In this document: one piece after another, positions 55,781-63,955 of the stretch | Numbering within the stretch: position 1 is the stretch's first letter | How the letters are laid out: every line of letters begins with the position of its first letter | NCBI GenBank assembly: GCA_025774555.1 | Contig: JALGVT010000009.1 | Coordinates: forward strand, 28,732-92,731 | Source of the DNA: a candidate division LCP-89 bacterium | GTDB lineage: Bacteria > Electryoneota > B3-LCP | Length of the DNA stretch: 64,000 nucleotides | Reading direction: 5' to 3' | Translations under genes and position numbers: made by a program | The notes under the pieces: model-generated | What the model was told of the DNA's origin: nothing | The model's database searches: none | The model's input: only the letters and a program-made list of their open reading frames with translations

Positions 55781-56440
55781 ATGGCAGAACCCTTTCGCTT
55801 CTTCACAGAAACAGGCTTGACAATCCACACCAATTTCAAGGCAGATAGTTTAAAATCTTTGCTCTACGGACTCAAGAAGGTTTCTGGATCATCTATCTTT
55901 TACCATGTCCATCACGCTTTACTCAGAAGGCATTTTGCTACCAGCGATCAGATGAACGATTTTGCCCGCTGGGTGTTGGTACATCTGAGCCAGGCATCTC
56001 TCGCAGAGCGGCTCAGCGCGGTGGATCCAATGGGTTGCAAATCCGTCCGCGAAGCACGTGAACAGTTGATCGACATTGTGAAAGAATATGTGGGTATAGG
56101 AGAACTCTTTTTCCGAGTTTCTGAGGGCAGTGAATTCCATTTCCTGCAAATGCATAGTATGGTACTGCCCCTGAAGTATAAGGCTGACGATCTTGAATCG
56201 TTCTATAAAGGTCTGCGGAATGCATCACTGGGAACGTTTTTCTATCATCTCATCGAAGCGCCGATCCGATTGGGCAAACAATCGAACGACTTCTCCGAAT
56301 GGTTGAGTCATTCGCTTAATGAAGACGATCTGGCAGATGAGATTGCGCGTCTTAATCCCTATGTTTATAACTTATGGGAATTAAAAGCTGAAATACTTCA
56401 GCGCGTCCGGCGGAGACTAAAAACACTTCATACATCATGA
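55781..56440 (+). CDS. DUF5752-like protein with an internal duplication
   Basis: 219 residues, no signal peptide. The protein is two copies of the same unit: first FKADSLKSLLYGLKKVSGSS then SIFYHVHHALL and ...FARWVLVHL (about 19-75); second YKADDLESFYKGLRNASLGT then FFYHLIEAPIR and FSEWLSHSL (about 131-185). DUF5752 proteins are recurrent neighbours of TreT-type trehalose synthases; their role is unknown. Here it lies between otsB and treT and overlaps treT by 4 bases (ATGA), so it is tightly tied to TreT translation. A regulatory or scaffold partner of TreT is my inference. Confidence 0.75.
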   Translation: MAEPFRFFTETGLTIHTNFKADSLKSLLYGLKKVSGSSIFYHVHHALLRRHFATSDQMNDFARWVLVHLSQASLAERLSAVDPMGCKSVREAREQLIDIVKEYVGIGELFFRVSEGSEFHFLQMHSMVLPLKYKADDLESFYKGLRNASLGTFFYHLIEAPIRLGKQSNDFSEWLSHSLNEDDLADEIARLNPYVYNLWELKAEILQRVRRRLKTLHTS

Positions 56441-57666
56441 GAGAACTGGATCGCTATACGCCCATTGTCGGCAAGGCTGAGATTGCTGAAATAAAGCACC
56501 TGGCGAAAAATCTACGCGGCATTAGAGTACACCATATCAATTCAACGAAAGAAGGTGGTGGTGTTGCAGAGATTCTCAATAGGATGGTTCCCCTTATGCA
56601 AAGTCTCGGTATCAACGCAACCTGGGACACCGTAGACGGTAATACCAGGTTCTTCGATGTAACCAAGATGTTCCATAACGCCATGCACGGTCAGGAGATC
56701 AAATGGAAACCTGAATATGCGGACGTCTTGCTGGAGACTAATCTAAAAAACGAGGCGATCTTGAATGACCCTGCCGACGTTACCGTAATTCATGATCCCC
56801 AACCGCTGCCATTGGTTACCTTCAGAGACAAAAAAAAGCGCCCTTTCTGGCTCTGGCGCTGTCATATCGATATGTCAGAAGCGGATTATCATTTCTGGGC
56901 TGCATTGCGAAAGTATGTTGAAGAGTTTGATGGATCCATCTTTCACATGCCAAATTATACAAAAGGTCTGGGGATTCCGCAATACATCGTGCCACCTTCT
57001 ATAGATCCACTATCTGATAAAAATAAAGAACTCACTCCTACGGAGATCAATGATACTGTCAATAGACTCGGTATTGATCCTGAGAAACCTTATGTTCTCC
57101 AGGTATCGAGATTTGACAGGTTTAAGGATCCGGTCGGCGTGATCAAAGCCTTTAAAATGGTTCAGAAGTGGCAAGACGCGCAGCTTGTGTTAGCTGGCGG
57201 TGGAGCGGCGGATGATCCGGAAGGGGCAGCGGTTTTAGAGGAGGTTCGCGAGGTGGCAAACAACGATCCAAATATACATATTCTAGATCTGCCTCCGACG
57301 AGTCATTTTGAAATCAATGCGTTGCAACGCGGAGCCAGAGTAATCGTACAAAAATCTTTACGGGAAGGTTTCGGTCTGGTGGTTACAGAAGCTATGTGGA
57401 AAGGGAAACCTGTGGTCGGTGGAGCTACCGGCGGGATAACGACGCAGATCATACAGAACATATCGGGTTTTCTGGTGCACACTATTGAAGGAACCGCCTT
57501 TCATATCAGGCAGCTTCTCGCTAACCAGGGTCTCGCCGAGCGCCTCGGGACTGCGGCAAAGGAATTTGCAAGGTCTAATTTTTTACTGCCGAGTCATCTG
57601 AAGGCATGGCTTCTCCTTTTGGAGACCAAGCAACACCAGAACGAAAAGATTTCTTTTCTCAAGTAA
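56437..57666 (+). CDS. treT: Trehalose synthase TreT (GT4)
   Basis: 409 residues. VHHINSTKEGGGVAEILNRM, IHDPQPLPLV, RPFWLWRCHIDMSEADYHFW, VLQVSRFDRFKDPVGVIKAF and KSLREGFGLVVTEAMWKGKP are characteristic of archaeal/thermophile TreT, which makes trehalose from a nucleoside-diphosphate glucose and free glucose in one step. This is a second, reversible trehalose route in the same operon as OtsA/OtsB. The reversible reaction could also break trehalose down. The gene is followed by an intrinsic terminator. Confidence 0.9.
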   Translation: MRELDRYTPIVGKAEIAEIKHLAKNLRGIRVHHINSTKEGGGVAEILNRMVPLMQSLGINATWDTVDGNTRFFDVTKMFHNAMHGQEIKWKPEYADVLLETNLKNEAILNDPADVTVIHDPQPLPLVTFRDKKKRPFWLWRCHIDMSEADYHFWAALRKYVEEFDGSIFHMPNYTKGLGIPQYIVPPSIDPLSDKNKELTPTEINDTVNRLGIDPEKPYVLQVSRFDRFKDPVGVIKAFKMVQKWQDAQLVLAGGGAADDPEGAAVLEEVREVANNDPNIHILDLPPTSHFEINALQRGARVIVQKSLREGFGLVVTEAMWKGKPVVGGATGGITTQIIQNISGFLVHTIEGTAFHIRQLLANQGLAERLGTAAKEFARSNFLLPSHLKAWLLLLETKQHQNEKISFLK

Positions 57667-57686
57667 GCACAGCTCCCGACGGGAAG

Positions 57687-57718
57687 GGGGATAATCCTTG
57701 CGGATCATCCCCACTTTT
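57687..57718 (+). terminator. Intrinsic terminator of the trehalose operon
   Basis: GGGGAT-AATCC (57687-57697), loop TTGC, GGAT-C-ATCCCC (57702-57712), then C, A, C and TTTT. Three CCTTTTTA-like repeats follow up to the typA 3' end. Confidence 0.65.
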
Positions 57719-57736
57719 ACCTTTTTACCTTTTTAC

Positions 57737-59566
57737 CTATATCGTTCCTCGCCTCTGCTTCTTGGCTTCGTCCTCGGTTAATACTTTCTTCCTCAGACGG
57801 ATAGATTTCGGCGTAACTTCGACCAGCTCATCCTCTTCGATGAATTCCAGCGCCATCTCCAGCGACATAAGGCGCGGCGGGTGAATGTGATAAGCTTCAT
57901 CGGCGGCGGCGGCACGCATGTTGGTCAGCTTCTTCTCCTTGGTCGGATTGACCCAGATATCCTTCGTCCTCGAATTCTCACCGACGACGCGTCCGGGATA
58001 AACGTCATCACCGGGCGCGATGAACATCACACCGCGTTCCTGCAGGTTTGCCAGAGCGTACGCGGTGGCGCGTCCCTTGCGGTCAGCGACCAGCACGCCG
58101 CTGACTGCGCGACCAAATTCACCAGTATGCGCTTTCCATCCGAGGAAGACGTTGTTGACAATGGCAGTTCCCCTCGAATCGACTATCAGCGCGGCTCGCA
58201 GTCCAATCAATCCCCGCAGAGGAATTTCGTATTCGAGGCGCACCCATCCCGACGCATGGTTCATCATTTTCAGCATTTTCGCTTTGCGCGGACCAAGCAT
58301 CTGCGTTATCGTCCCTAAGTAGGTTTCCGGACAGTCGATGACCAGGTGTTCAAACGGTTCCAGTAGCTGCCCGTCTTCGGTGCGCGTGCGTACGGTCGGC
58401 TTGCCGATGGACATTTCATATCCCTCGCGGCGCATGGTCTCAATCAGAATCGCCATCTGCAATTCGCCGCGTCCGATGACCTTGAAAGCATTGGCGGTAT
58501 CGGTCAGTTCCACCTGCAGAGACGGATTGCCCATCACCTCTTTGAAAAGGCGGTCCTTCAACTGGCGGCTGGTCAGATAAGTGCCTTCTTTTCCTGCAAA
58601 AGGAGACGTATTGATGGAAAAGACCATCTCCAGCGATGGTTCGTCTATCCTGAGCGCCGGCAACGGTTTGGGATTCTCCAGATCGGTCAAAGTGCCGCCC
58701 AGTTTGATCCCTTCGATACCGGCAATGGCGACGATATCACCCGGCAGAGCTTCATTGATGGGAACGCGCTCAAGTCCGGTGAATCCAAACAGCTTGGTGA
58801 TCTTCGCTTTGGTCCCCTCGGTTTCTTCGCCGCTGTCAGTCATTAAAATAGTTTGACCGGTCTTCAAGGTACCGTTGGTCACCCTGCCGATGCCGATTCT
58901 TCCCAGGTAATCGCTGTAATCCAGGGAGGTTATTTGAAGCTGCAGCGGATGATCTTCTTGATATGACGGTGGTGGCACTTGCTCCAAAATAAGCTCAAAT
59001 AAAGGTCGCAGATCCTTGCCGGGAACGTTCATATCCAGAGTTGCCGTGCCCGCTTTTGCTACGGTAAAAACCATCGGGAAATCACACTGTTCTTCGGATG
59101 CGTCCAGATCGAGGAAGAGTTCCAGAACTTCATCCAGTACCTCATCGATGCGCGCATCGGGTCTGTCTATTTTGTTGATCACCACGATGGGCGATAGCCC
59201 GTTGGCTAAGGCGTTCGACAGCACGTAGCGGGTTTGTGGCAACGGTCCTTCAGAGGCGTCCACTAACAGCAGGCAGCCATCCACCATCTTCAAGATGCGC
59301 TGCACTTCACCGCCAAAATCGGCGTGACCCGGCGTATCGACGATATTGATGGTGGCGCCGCGAAAGGGGATAGCGGTGTTCTTTGCCATGATGGTGATGC
59401 CTTTTTCGCGTTCCAGATCCATCGAATCCAGAGCGCGTTCGGCGATCTTTTCCCGTTCGCTGAACAACCCTGACTGGTGCAGCATCCCATCCACTAAGGT
59501 CGTCTTGCCATGATCGACATGAGCGATAATGGCAACGTTTCGTATGTTACCTCGTGTCTTTATCAA
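57737..59566 (-). CDS. typA: Ribosome-associated GTPase TypA/BipA
   Basis: 609 residues. G1 [10 protein letters not shown], switch region [36 protein letters not shown], and NKIDRPDAR are the translation-GTPase motifs; the C-terminal half has TypA-specific [20 protein letters not shown]. It binds the 70S ribosome and helps growth under stress and low temperature. Start is TTG at 59566, since no in-frame ATG precedes the G1 motif; a GAAG sequence lies 6-9 bases upstream. A terminator-like hairpin stands 16 bases upstream. Confidence 0.95.
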   Translation of the reverse strand: MIKTRGNIRNVAIIAHVDHGKTTLVDGMLHQSGLFSEREKIAERALDSMDLEREKGITIMAKNTAIPFRGATINIVDTPGHADFGGEVQRILKMVDGCLLLVDASEGPLPQTRYVLSNALANGLSPIVVINKIDRPDARIDEVLDEVLELFLDLDASEEQCDFPMVFTVAKAGTATLDMNVPGKDLRPLFELILEQVPPPSYQEDHPLQLQITSLDYSDYLGRIGIGRVTNGTLKTGQTILMTDSGEETEGTKAKITKLFGFTGLERVPINEALPGDIVAIAGIEGIKLGGTLTDLENPKPLPALRIDEPSLEMVFSINTSPFAGKEGTYLTSRQLKDRLFKEVMGNPSLQVELTDTANAFKVIGRGELQMAILIETMRREGYEMSIGKPTVRTRTEDGQLLEPFEHLVIDCPETYLGTITQMLGPRKAKMLKMMNHASGWVRLEYEIPLRGLIGLRAALIVDSRGTAIVNNVFLGWKAHTGEFGRAVSGVLVADRKGRATAYALANLQERGVMFIAPGDDVYPGRVVGENSRTKDIWVNPTKEKKLTNMRAAAADEAYHIHPPRLMSLEMALEFIEEDELVEVTPKSIRLRKKVLTEDEAKKQRRGTI

Positions 59567-59581
59567 TTATGCTTCTTTCGT

Positions 59582-59617
59582 AATCTCTAAAACAAACAAA
59601 ACGCTCACAAGAGCGTT
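59582..59617 (-). terminator. Terminator-like hairpin in the typA leader
   Basis: On the minus strand AAACGCTC (59617-59610), loop TTGT, GAGCGTTT (59605-59598), followed by TTGTTTGTTTTAG. It is an intrinsic-terminator shape in the 5' leader of typA, like the one before accC, so it may attenuate typA or be the end of an upstream unit (none recognised). Confidence 0.45.
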
Positions 59618-59777
59618 TCCAGAACACTAATTTAGTGGTATAATTAAGCTTTTGCAAGCCTTATTGAGGGTTTCGGTTTTGAGGTGGTTTTTAGTGTTGC
59701 TCCGACCTGACACAACTGAATGTCGCCCATTTTTAGGCGACATGGGTTGATGTCGCTCTTCTTTTTCCGCCTTTTTT
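59618..59777. other. Intergenic, no gene recognised
   Basis: The stretch contains a palindrome CACTAATTTAGTG (about 59624-59636) and a perfect hairpin TGTCGCC/GGCGACA (59721-59742), with TGTCGC repeated at 59751. No clear promoter or gene. Confidence 0.4.
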
Positions 59778-59960
59778 ATGCTTGGTGAAATTCTCCTCGT
59801 TCTAACCGGATTTATTCCAGAATATACACCTTCAGATCTGGACACAACGAAACAGAAATTCATACCTATCGGATATTATAAAGACAATGAACCGGTCTGC
59901 ATGAGGAAGATTTACCTCAAGGATGACAAAGTAGTTAACGTCGTTGACTGTAAGCCCTAA
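59778..59960 (+). CDS. Short hypothetical protein, doubtful
   Basis: 60 residues. The tail KFIPIGYYKDNEPVCMRKIY then LKDDKVVNVVDCKP looks like real protein sequence, but there is no Shine-Dalgarno sequence before the ATG and no family is recognised. It may be the remnant of a longer gene. It lies in the typA to lipoprotein gap. Confidence 0.3.
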   Translation: MLGEILLVLTGFIPEYTPSDLDTTKQKFIPIGYYKDNEPVCMRKIYLKDDKVVNVVDCKP

Positions 59961-60027
59961 ATCCCACTTACTTCTTGCATTTATCACATTACATCCCATA
60001 TTCTGAAAAATTAACGTGGAGGCAGTT

Positions 60028-60159
60028 ATGGAGAAACGACAGTTCATAACCCAGGGCTACGGGCACTCCATCTGTCTGGTCAGTATTATCACCTTTCTCA
60101 TCTGCCTGGCGGCGCTGGCAAATGCGCTGGTTCTGGATGCGGAAGCTCTCCAGAGCTGA
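60028..60159 (+). CDS. 43-residue putative membrane protein
   Basis: ATG at 60028 with GGAGG 6 bases upstream and TGA at 60157-60159. The peptide starts MEKRQFITQGYGHS then has a single hydrophobic helix (LVSIITFLICLAALANALVL). It is too short for most gene finders. It is followed after 57 bases by a lipoprotein gene on the same strand with a strong ribosome site. Function unknown. Confidence 0.55.
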   Translation: MEKRQFITQGYGHSICLVSIITFLICLAALANALVLDAEALQS

Positions 60160-60216
60160 GGCAACTTAGAGTCCCATCTTTCAATTATATATGAACATCA
60201 ATCAAAGGAGGCTTAA

Positions 60217-60741
60217 ATGAATGCGAGAAAATCTCCCCTGTTCCGGTTCATTCCACTCCTGATTATCCTGCTCCTTATCGGCTGCGCGCAGCCGGATCCG
60301 GCTATCACCTACGGACCGCTCCTCGAGTCGTTTGGCGACGCCTGGAACACGGGCAATTTAGACCAGCTCGACCGCATCTGCGATCCCAATTATGAGAGGC
60401 GCATTACCCCGAATTTTGAAGCCAAAGTAGGATTGGATGAGCTTAAAAGCGTGATTACCTACTGGCGAACCGCTTATCCCGATTTCCACGTCACCATTGA
60501 CGAAGTCTTTTTCACCGAGAACGCCGCGGCAGTACGCTGGACCATCACCGCCACCAACACAGGACCCGGCAAGCACCCTCCCACCGACAAGCAGGTAAAT
60601 ATACCAGGCATGGGTATATTTCACTATGCAGATGGGAAGCTGCTGGACGAGTGGACGTGTGATAATAACCTCCTCTGGGTGACGCAAATTGGTTTTACCC
60701 TCGTTCCGCCAGAATTCCCTGAGGAGGAAGAACAGCCGTAA
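60217..60741 (+). CDS. SnoaL-like (ester cyclase) lipoprotein
   Basis: 174 residues. A lipobox LLIGC (C23) after a hydrophobic leader predicts a lipoprotein. The body SFGDAWNTGNLDQLDRICDP, VITYWRTAYPDFHVTIDEVF, ENAAAVRWTITATNTG and a closing ADGKLLDEWTCDNN is that of the SnoaL/NTF2-like fold, as in polyketide cyclases and many small ligand-binding proteins. The ligand is unknown. AAGGAGG lies 6 bases before the ATG. Downstream lies the repeat copy at 60781. Confidence 0.8.
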   Translation: MNARKSPLFRFIPLLIILLLIGCAQPDPAITYGPLLESFGDAWNTGNLDQLDRICDPNYERRITPNFEAKVGLDELKSVITYWRTAYPDFHVTIDEVFFTENAAAVRWTITATNTGPGKHPPTDKQVNIPGMGIFHYADGKLLDEWTCDNNLLWVTQIGFTLVPPEFPEEEEQP

Positions 60742-60780
60742 AAGCGATAAACCAGAGTCCTTTCAACCGAAGTGATAAAA

Positions 60781-60895
60781 AAGGGGCTGTCCCAAAAGAG
60801 GAATATCGAGTCATTGCGAGGAACGTAGTGACGTGGCAATCTCCTATATTACAAGCACTAAGAGATTACCACACTTCGTTCGTAATGACAGTTCG
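60781..60895. repeat. Inverted-repeat element with GGGGCTGTCC end, copy 3, running into msrBA
   Basis: AAGGGGCTGTCCCAAAAG at 60781-60798 matches copies 1 and 2. The internal pair GTCATTGCGAGGAACG (60811) and CGTTCGTAATGACAG (60878-60892) is the same as in copy 2 without the extra hairpin. The right-hand GGACAGCCCC end is absent; instead the msrBA reading frame runs into the right arm and stops there (TAG at 60858-60860). Confidence 0.75.
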
Positions 60896-61823
60896 GTGTC
60901 TGTCCGTTATTCTGATAATAGTCCTGATGATATTCTTCCGCTTTCCAGAAGGTGTCGGCTTCGACTAATTCAGTGGCAACCTTATAGCCTTTATCCTTCA
61001 GAATATTGATCAACTTCTCAGAGGCTCGTTTCTGTTTATCGTCCGTATAGTAAACCGCTGACCGGTACTGGTCACCGACGTCCGGACCCTGTCGATCTAC
61101 TTGCGTCGGATCGTGGATTTCAAAGAACAGCTTCGCCATTGTTTCGTAATTCGTTCTGGATGGATCGTAGAGCACTTCTATCGCTTCGGCGTGACCGGTG
61201 GCGCTGGAACAGACTTCCTTATAGGTTGGATCGTCCTTGTGTCCGCCCATATACCCAACAGTAGTTTCAATGACGCCTTCAGCCTTCTGGAAGAAGTATT
61301 CCAAGCCCCAGAAGCAGCCTCCTGCGAAATAGGCTTTTTCGGTCTTCACAGCTACAATTTCCGGGATGAATTCCATCGAAATAGAATTGACGCAGTGGCG
61401 GGTGTTTTTATCAGTATAACCTTCGCCCAAGAAAACGTGCCCCAGGTGCCCTCCGCAGTTGCTGCAGATGATTTCTGTTCGCACGCCGTCCGCATCGGAG
61501 ACGCGCTTGACTGCGCCGGGGATTTCATCATCGAAGCTGGGCCAACCGCAGTGCGAATCGAACTTATCTTCTGATCTGTACAGAAGCGCATCGCACTGTT
61601 TGCAGGTATAAGCGCCCTGCTCTTTATTATCGGTGTATTTACCGGTGAAAGCTTTCTCAGTGCCCTTATGAAGAATGACCCTCTCTTCTTCTGGCGTCAA
61701 CGTATTATATTTCATGTTTTTTCCCAGTGATTGAGAACTGTAATCCATTGGTATAGCGGCTAAAACGAGGAGTATCAGCCAAATCCATGATAATTGCATT
61801 ATTTTTATAAATCGATTCAGCAC
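60858..61823 (-). CDS. msrBA: MsrB-MsrA fusion, exported methionine sulfoxide reductase
   Basis: 321 residues. An N-terminal hydrophobic segment (MQLSWIWLILLVLAAIP) predicts export or anchoring. The MsrB domain comes first: zinc cysteines C74, C77, C120, C123 and catalytic C144 (RHCVNS). The MsrA domain follows with catalytic C170 in GGCFWG and later GHAEAIEVLYDP and AEEYHQDYYQ. It reduces both epimers of oxidised methionine in periplasmic proteins. The last ten residues (CHYERSVVIS) are encoded by the repeat at 60781-60895, so the natural C-terminus is replaced. The Cys in that tail might act as a resolving cysteine, but this is speculative. Start GTG at 61823. Confidence 0.9.
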   Translation of the reverse strand: MLNRFIKIMQLSWIWLILLVLAAIPMDYSSQSLGKNMKYNTLTPEEERVILHKGTEKAFTGKYTDNKEQGAYTCKQCDALLYRSEDKFDSHCGWPSFDDEIPGAVKRVSDADGVRTEIICSNCGGHLGHVFLGEGYTDKNTRHCVNSISMEFIPEIVAVKTEKAYFAGGCFWGLEYFFQKAEGVIETTVGYMGGHKDDPTYKEVCSSATGHAEAIEVLYDPSRTNYETMAKLFFEIHDPTQVDRQGPDVGDQYRSAVYYTDDKQKRASEKLINILKDKGYKVATELVEADTFWKAEEYHQDYYQNNGQTPNCHYERSVVIS

Positions 61824-61965
61824 AGCAATCTCAAGATTTACAACTCTGACGGTAATACGAAAATTTAGATGATAATGATGGAAGTGGCTGCGAATCGCCG
61901 TCAGGAGAATTTGATTCTGTAGTTATGGCGGTAGGTACCGAGTCGCGGTAGGCGACTGTGATTCA

Positions 61966-62604
61966 TCAGGAATCCGGTTTCAACCCGCGGATGACAACGA
62001 ACGAACCTTCACCATACCCTTCTTTTACAGGTTCAGGCTCGGATATTTCCTTCAGCGGGCGAAATATCGTTTGCATGAATTTAAAATCCGTAAATCCAGT
62101 ATCTTGCAATAGACCGGTTACCTGATCAACGGAGAAGAATTCGGAGATACTGTAAAACAAATTTTCGTGCTTGTGTTTTTGATAGGATTGTCCGATCAGG
62201 CTGTCCTTGTCGATCAATCCGATGATTAGATATCCACTGGGTTTCAATACCCGGTATGCTTCTTTCAGGCTGATTTCGGCATCATCGACGAAACAGATGG
62301 TAGTGACCATCAGGGCAAAATCAAAAGAGGCATTATCCAGGGGAAGTTTTTCAGCTATTCCATCGACTACCCGGATACCTCTACTACTGGCGATATCCCG
62401 CATCCTTTGGGAAGGATCGACGCCGAATTTTATTCCCAGAGGAGCCGCAAATCGCCCGCTCCCCACACCGATTTCAAATCCTTCACCAGTTTCTGGCAAG
62501 ATCGCCCTAACGGCTCGAAGCTCTGATTGATAGACATGCTTATTATCGTCAAACCAGGTTTCATACCGTATGGAGTTTTTTTCAAATGGTTCTATTTTTG
62601 GCAT
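61966..62604 (-). CDS. Class I SAM-dependent methyltransferase
   Basis: 212 residues. FEIGVGSGRFAAPLGIKFGV is the SAM-binding motif I, followed by RVVDGIAEKLPLDNASFDFA and VLKPSGYLIIGLID, the methyltransferase-11 pattern. Substrate unknown (small molecule or quinone-like methylation is typical). The gene stands alone between msrBA and the tRNA fragment. Confidence 0.85.
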   Translation of the reverse strand: MPKIEPFEKNSIRYETWFDDNKHVYQSELRAVRAILPETGEGFEIGVGSGRFAAPLGIKFGVDPSQRMRDIASSRGIRVVDGIAEKLPLDNASFDFALMVTTICFVDDAEISLKEAYRVLKPSGYLIIGLIDKDSLIGQSYQKHKHENLFYSISEFFSVDQVTGLLQDTGFTDFKFMQTIFRPLKEISEPEPVKEGYGEGSFVVIRGLKPDS

Positions 62605-62751
62605 GGAAGTATTAAGCAGGTTAAATGATTCATCAATTACCTCATGAATAAAGGTACATATAGAATTAAATACAACTGTTATTTTACTAAAAGTTTAGCG
62701 AAACACTGGATATTCATCATGTTTGATTATAATACACAAGAGTATTAGAAT

Positions 62752-62784
62752 AAAAAAATCATTCCCGTTCTGGCAGGAATGATT
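62752..62784 (-). terminator. Intrinsic terminator, probably of the tRNA transcript
   Basis: On the minus strand AATCATTCC (62784-62776), 10-base loop, GGAATGATT (62765-62757), then seven T (62758-62752). It lies 34 bases after the tRNA 3' end at 62818, as expected for the terminator of the original tRNA gene. Confidence 0.75.
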
Positions 62785-62817
62785 AAATAATGAGATCTCA
62801 ATGGTTCCATTATAACG

Positions 62818-62862
62818 TAGCGGCGGAGGGACTCGAACCCCCGACACGCGGATTATGATTCC
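62818..62862 (-). other. 3' fragment of a tRNA gene with anticodon CAT (attachment site)
   Basis: The minus strand reads from within the anticodon stem (anticodon CAT at 62857-62855) through the variable loop, T-arm (GGGGG, TTCGAGT loop, CCCTC) and acceptor strand to A at 62818; CCA is not encoded. The 5' half is absent, since the bases above 62862 do not match a tRNA. This is the classical displaced 3' end left by site-specific integration into a tRNA. The neighbouring tyrosine integrase fits. The amino acid (Met, initiator Met or Ile2) cannot be decided. Confidence 0.75.
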
Positions 62863-62905
62863 AATAAGCGCATAATAAAAATAATGAATTACGGTAGCGG
62901 ATTGT

Positions 62906-63955
62906 CTATTTTCGCACCCAAGGGAGATTGTGTGCGTTCGCTAAGTGGAAATATCTATTGGTCGTGACTATACTGCTGTGTCCCATCAGCGCTTTTAGCG
63001 TCATAGGATCTGTTCCATTTATGGCGTGATGCGTTGCGAATGTATGTCTTAAAGTGTGAGGATGGCACTTTTCTCTCTCTTCGATACCTGCTTTTTTGGC
63101 GTAATATCTCACCGCAAGATAAATGCCAGATTCATTATGAAGGAATACCCTTCCATCAGTATCTTTTCGGTAGGCATTCAGCTGCTTAGATAGATCTATG
63201 CTGAAATTTACAGCCCTGTTTTTCCGAGACTTCGTTTTTCTAAATATGACAATCCTTCTCGTGGTATTCAAATCTTTCCATTCCAGATTTACAGCCTCTC
63301 CAATACGGGCGCCTGTCTCAAGGAAAAAGCTGAAAAGCATGTGCCAATACCGTTTATAGTAATCCTCATCTCGATTTTGGTCGAAACTGAATCTACGCAC
63401 TGGCGATTCAAGCGTAGCACTCAATAAAGCAGTAACCTCATCCTCTTCTAAAAATGATGGGATTCTCTCTTCGTCATTCTCCTTGATCAACTGTATTTTG
63501 ACTCTATTGCATAATGGAGGAGATTGCTGCGCACCCCAGTTGAAAGTGGATGAAAGGTGTCTGATTTCAACGTTCATACCACCGGGTGATATTCCTGTTT
63601 CAAATCTATGTCTTTTATATGCTTCAAAATCTGTCAGTGATGGAGTTTTATGGAAATTGTCGCCCATGAAATCACGGAAATTCCGGTGGATAATATCTTC
63701 GCGCCTGATGGTCCCCCAGGAGTAATTATAGCGTTCGAGATATTCGATTCGAAGGCGGAATAAGTCAATGAGCGGCGTGGGCACTGGTCTATCAGGGTGA
63801 TCCCGGCGGTCTTCAAGCTCCAGCTCTTTTTTCAGCCGGCAGCGTTCAGCGCGTCTGAGGTCCTTTGTCCTGGTGGATTCCGAATGCCGCACTCCATTGC
63901 GATCGTACCAGCGAACCTGAATGTTACCTTTCTTTGCTTTGACCAGCCATGCCAT
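62906..63955 (-). CDS. Tyrosine-type site-specific integrase
   Basis: 349 residues. N-terminal arm and SAM-like core-binding domain, then the catalytic domain with R217 (GARIGEAVNLEW), K241/K243, H300-x2-R303 (PHTLRHTFAT), H326 (GHSSIVTTNRYFH) and nucleophile Y335. All key residues are present, so it should be active. It cuts and joins DNA at att sites. The start ATG 63955 has AGGAAG at 7 bases. It stops 44 bases from the tRNA fragment, so it belongs to the mobile element that continues to the right of the window. Confidence 0.93.
   Translation of the reverse strand: MAWLVKAKKGNIQVRWYDRNGVRHSESTRTKDLRRAERCRLKKELELEDRRDHPDRPVPTPLIDLFRLRIEYLERYNYSWGTIRREDIIHRNFRDFMGDNFHKTPSLTDFEAYKRHRFETGISPGGMNVEIRHLSSTFNWGAQQSPPLCNRVKIQLIKENDEERIPSFLEEDEVTALLSATLESPVRRFSFDQNRDEDYYKRYWHMLFSFFLETGARIGEAVNLEWKDLNTTRRIVIFRKTKSRKNRAVNFSIDLSKQLNAYRKDTDGRVFLHNESGIYLAVRYYAKKAGIEEREKCHPHTLRHTFATHHAINGTDPMTLKALMGHSSIVTTNRYFHLANAHNLPWVRK

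Noticed and set aside
62818..62862. Complete tRNA gene
   Set aside because: Bases beyond 62862 do not provide a D-arm or 5' acceptor strand, so only the 3' part is present.
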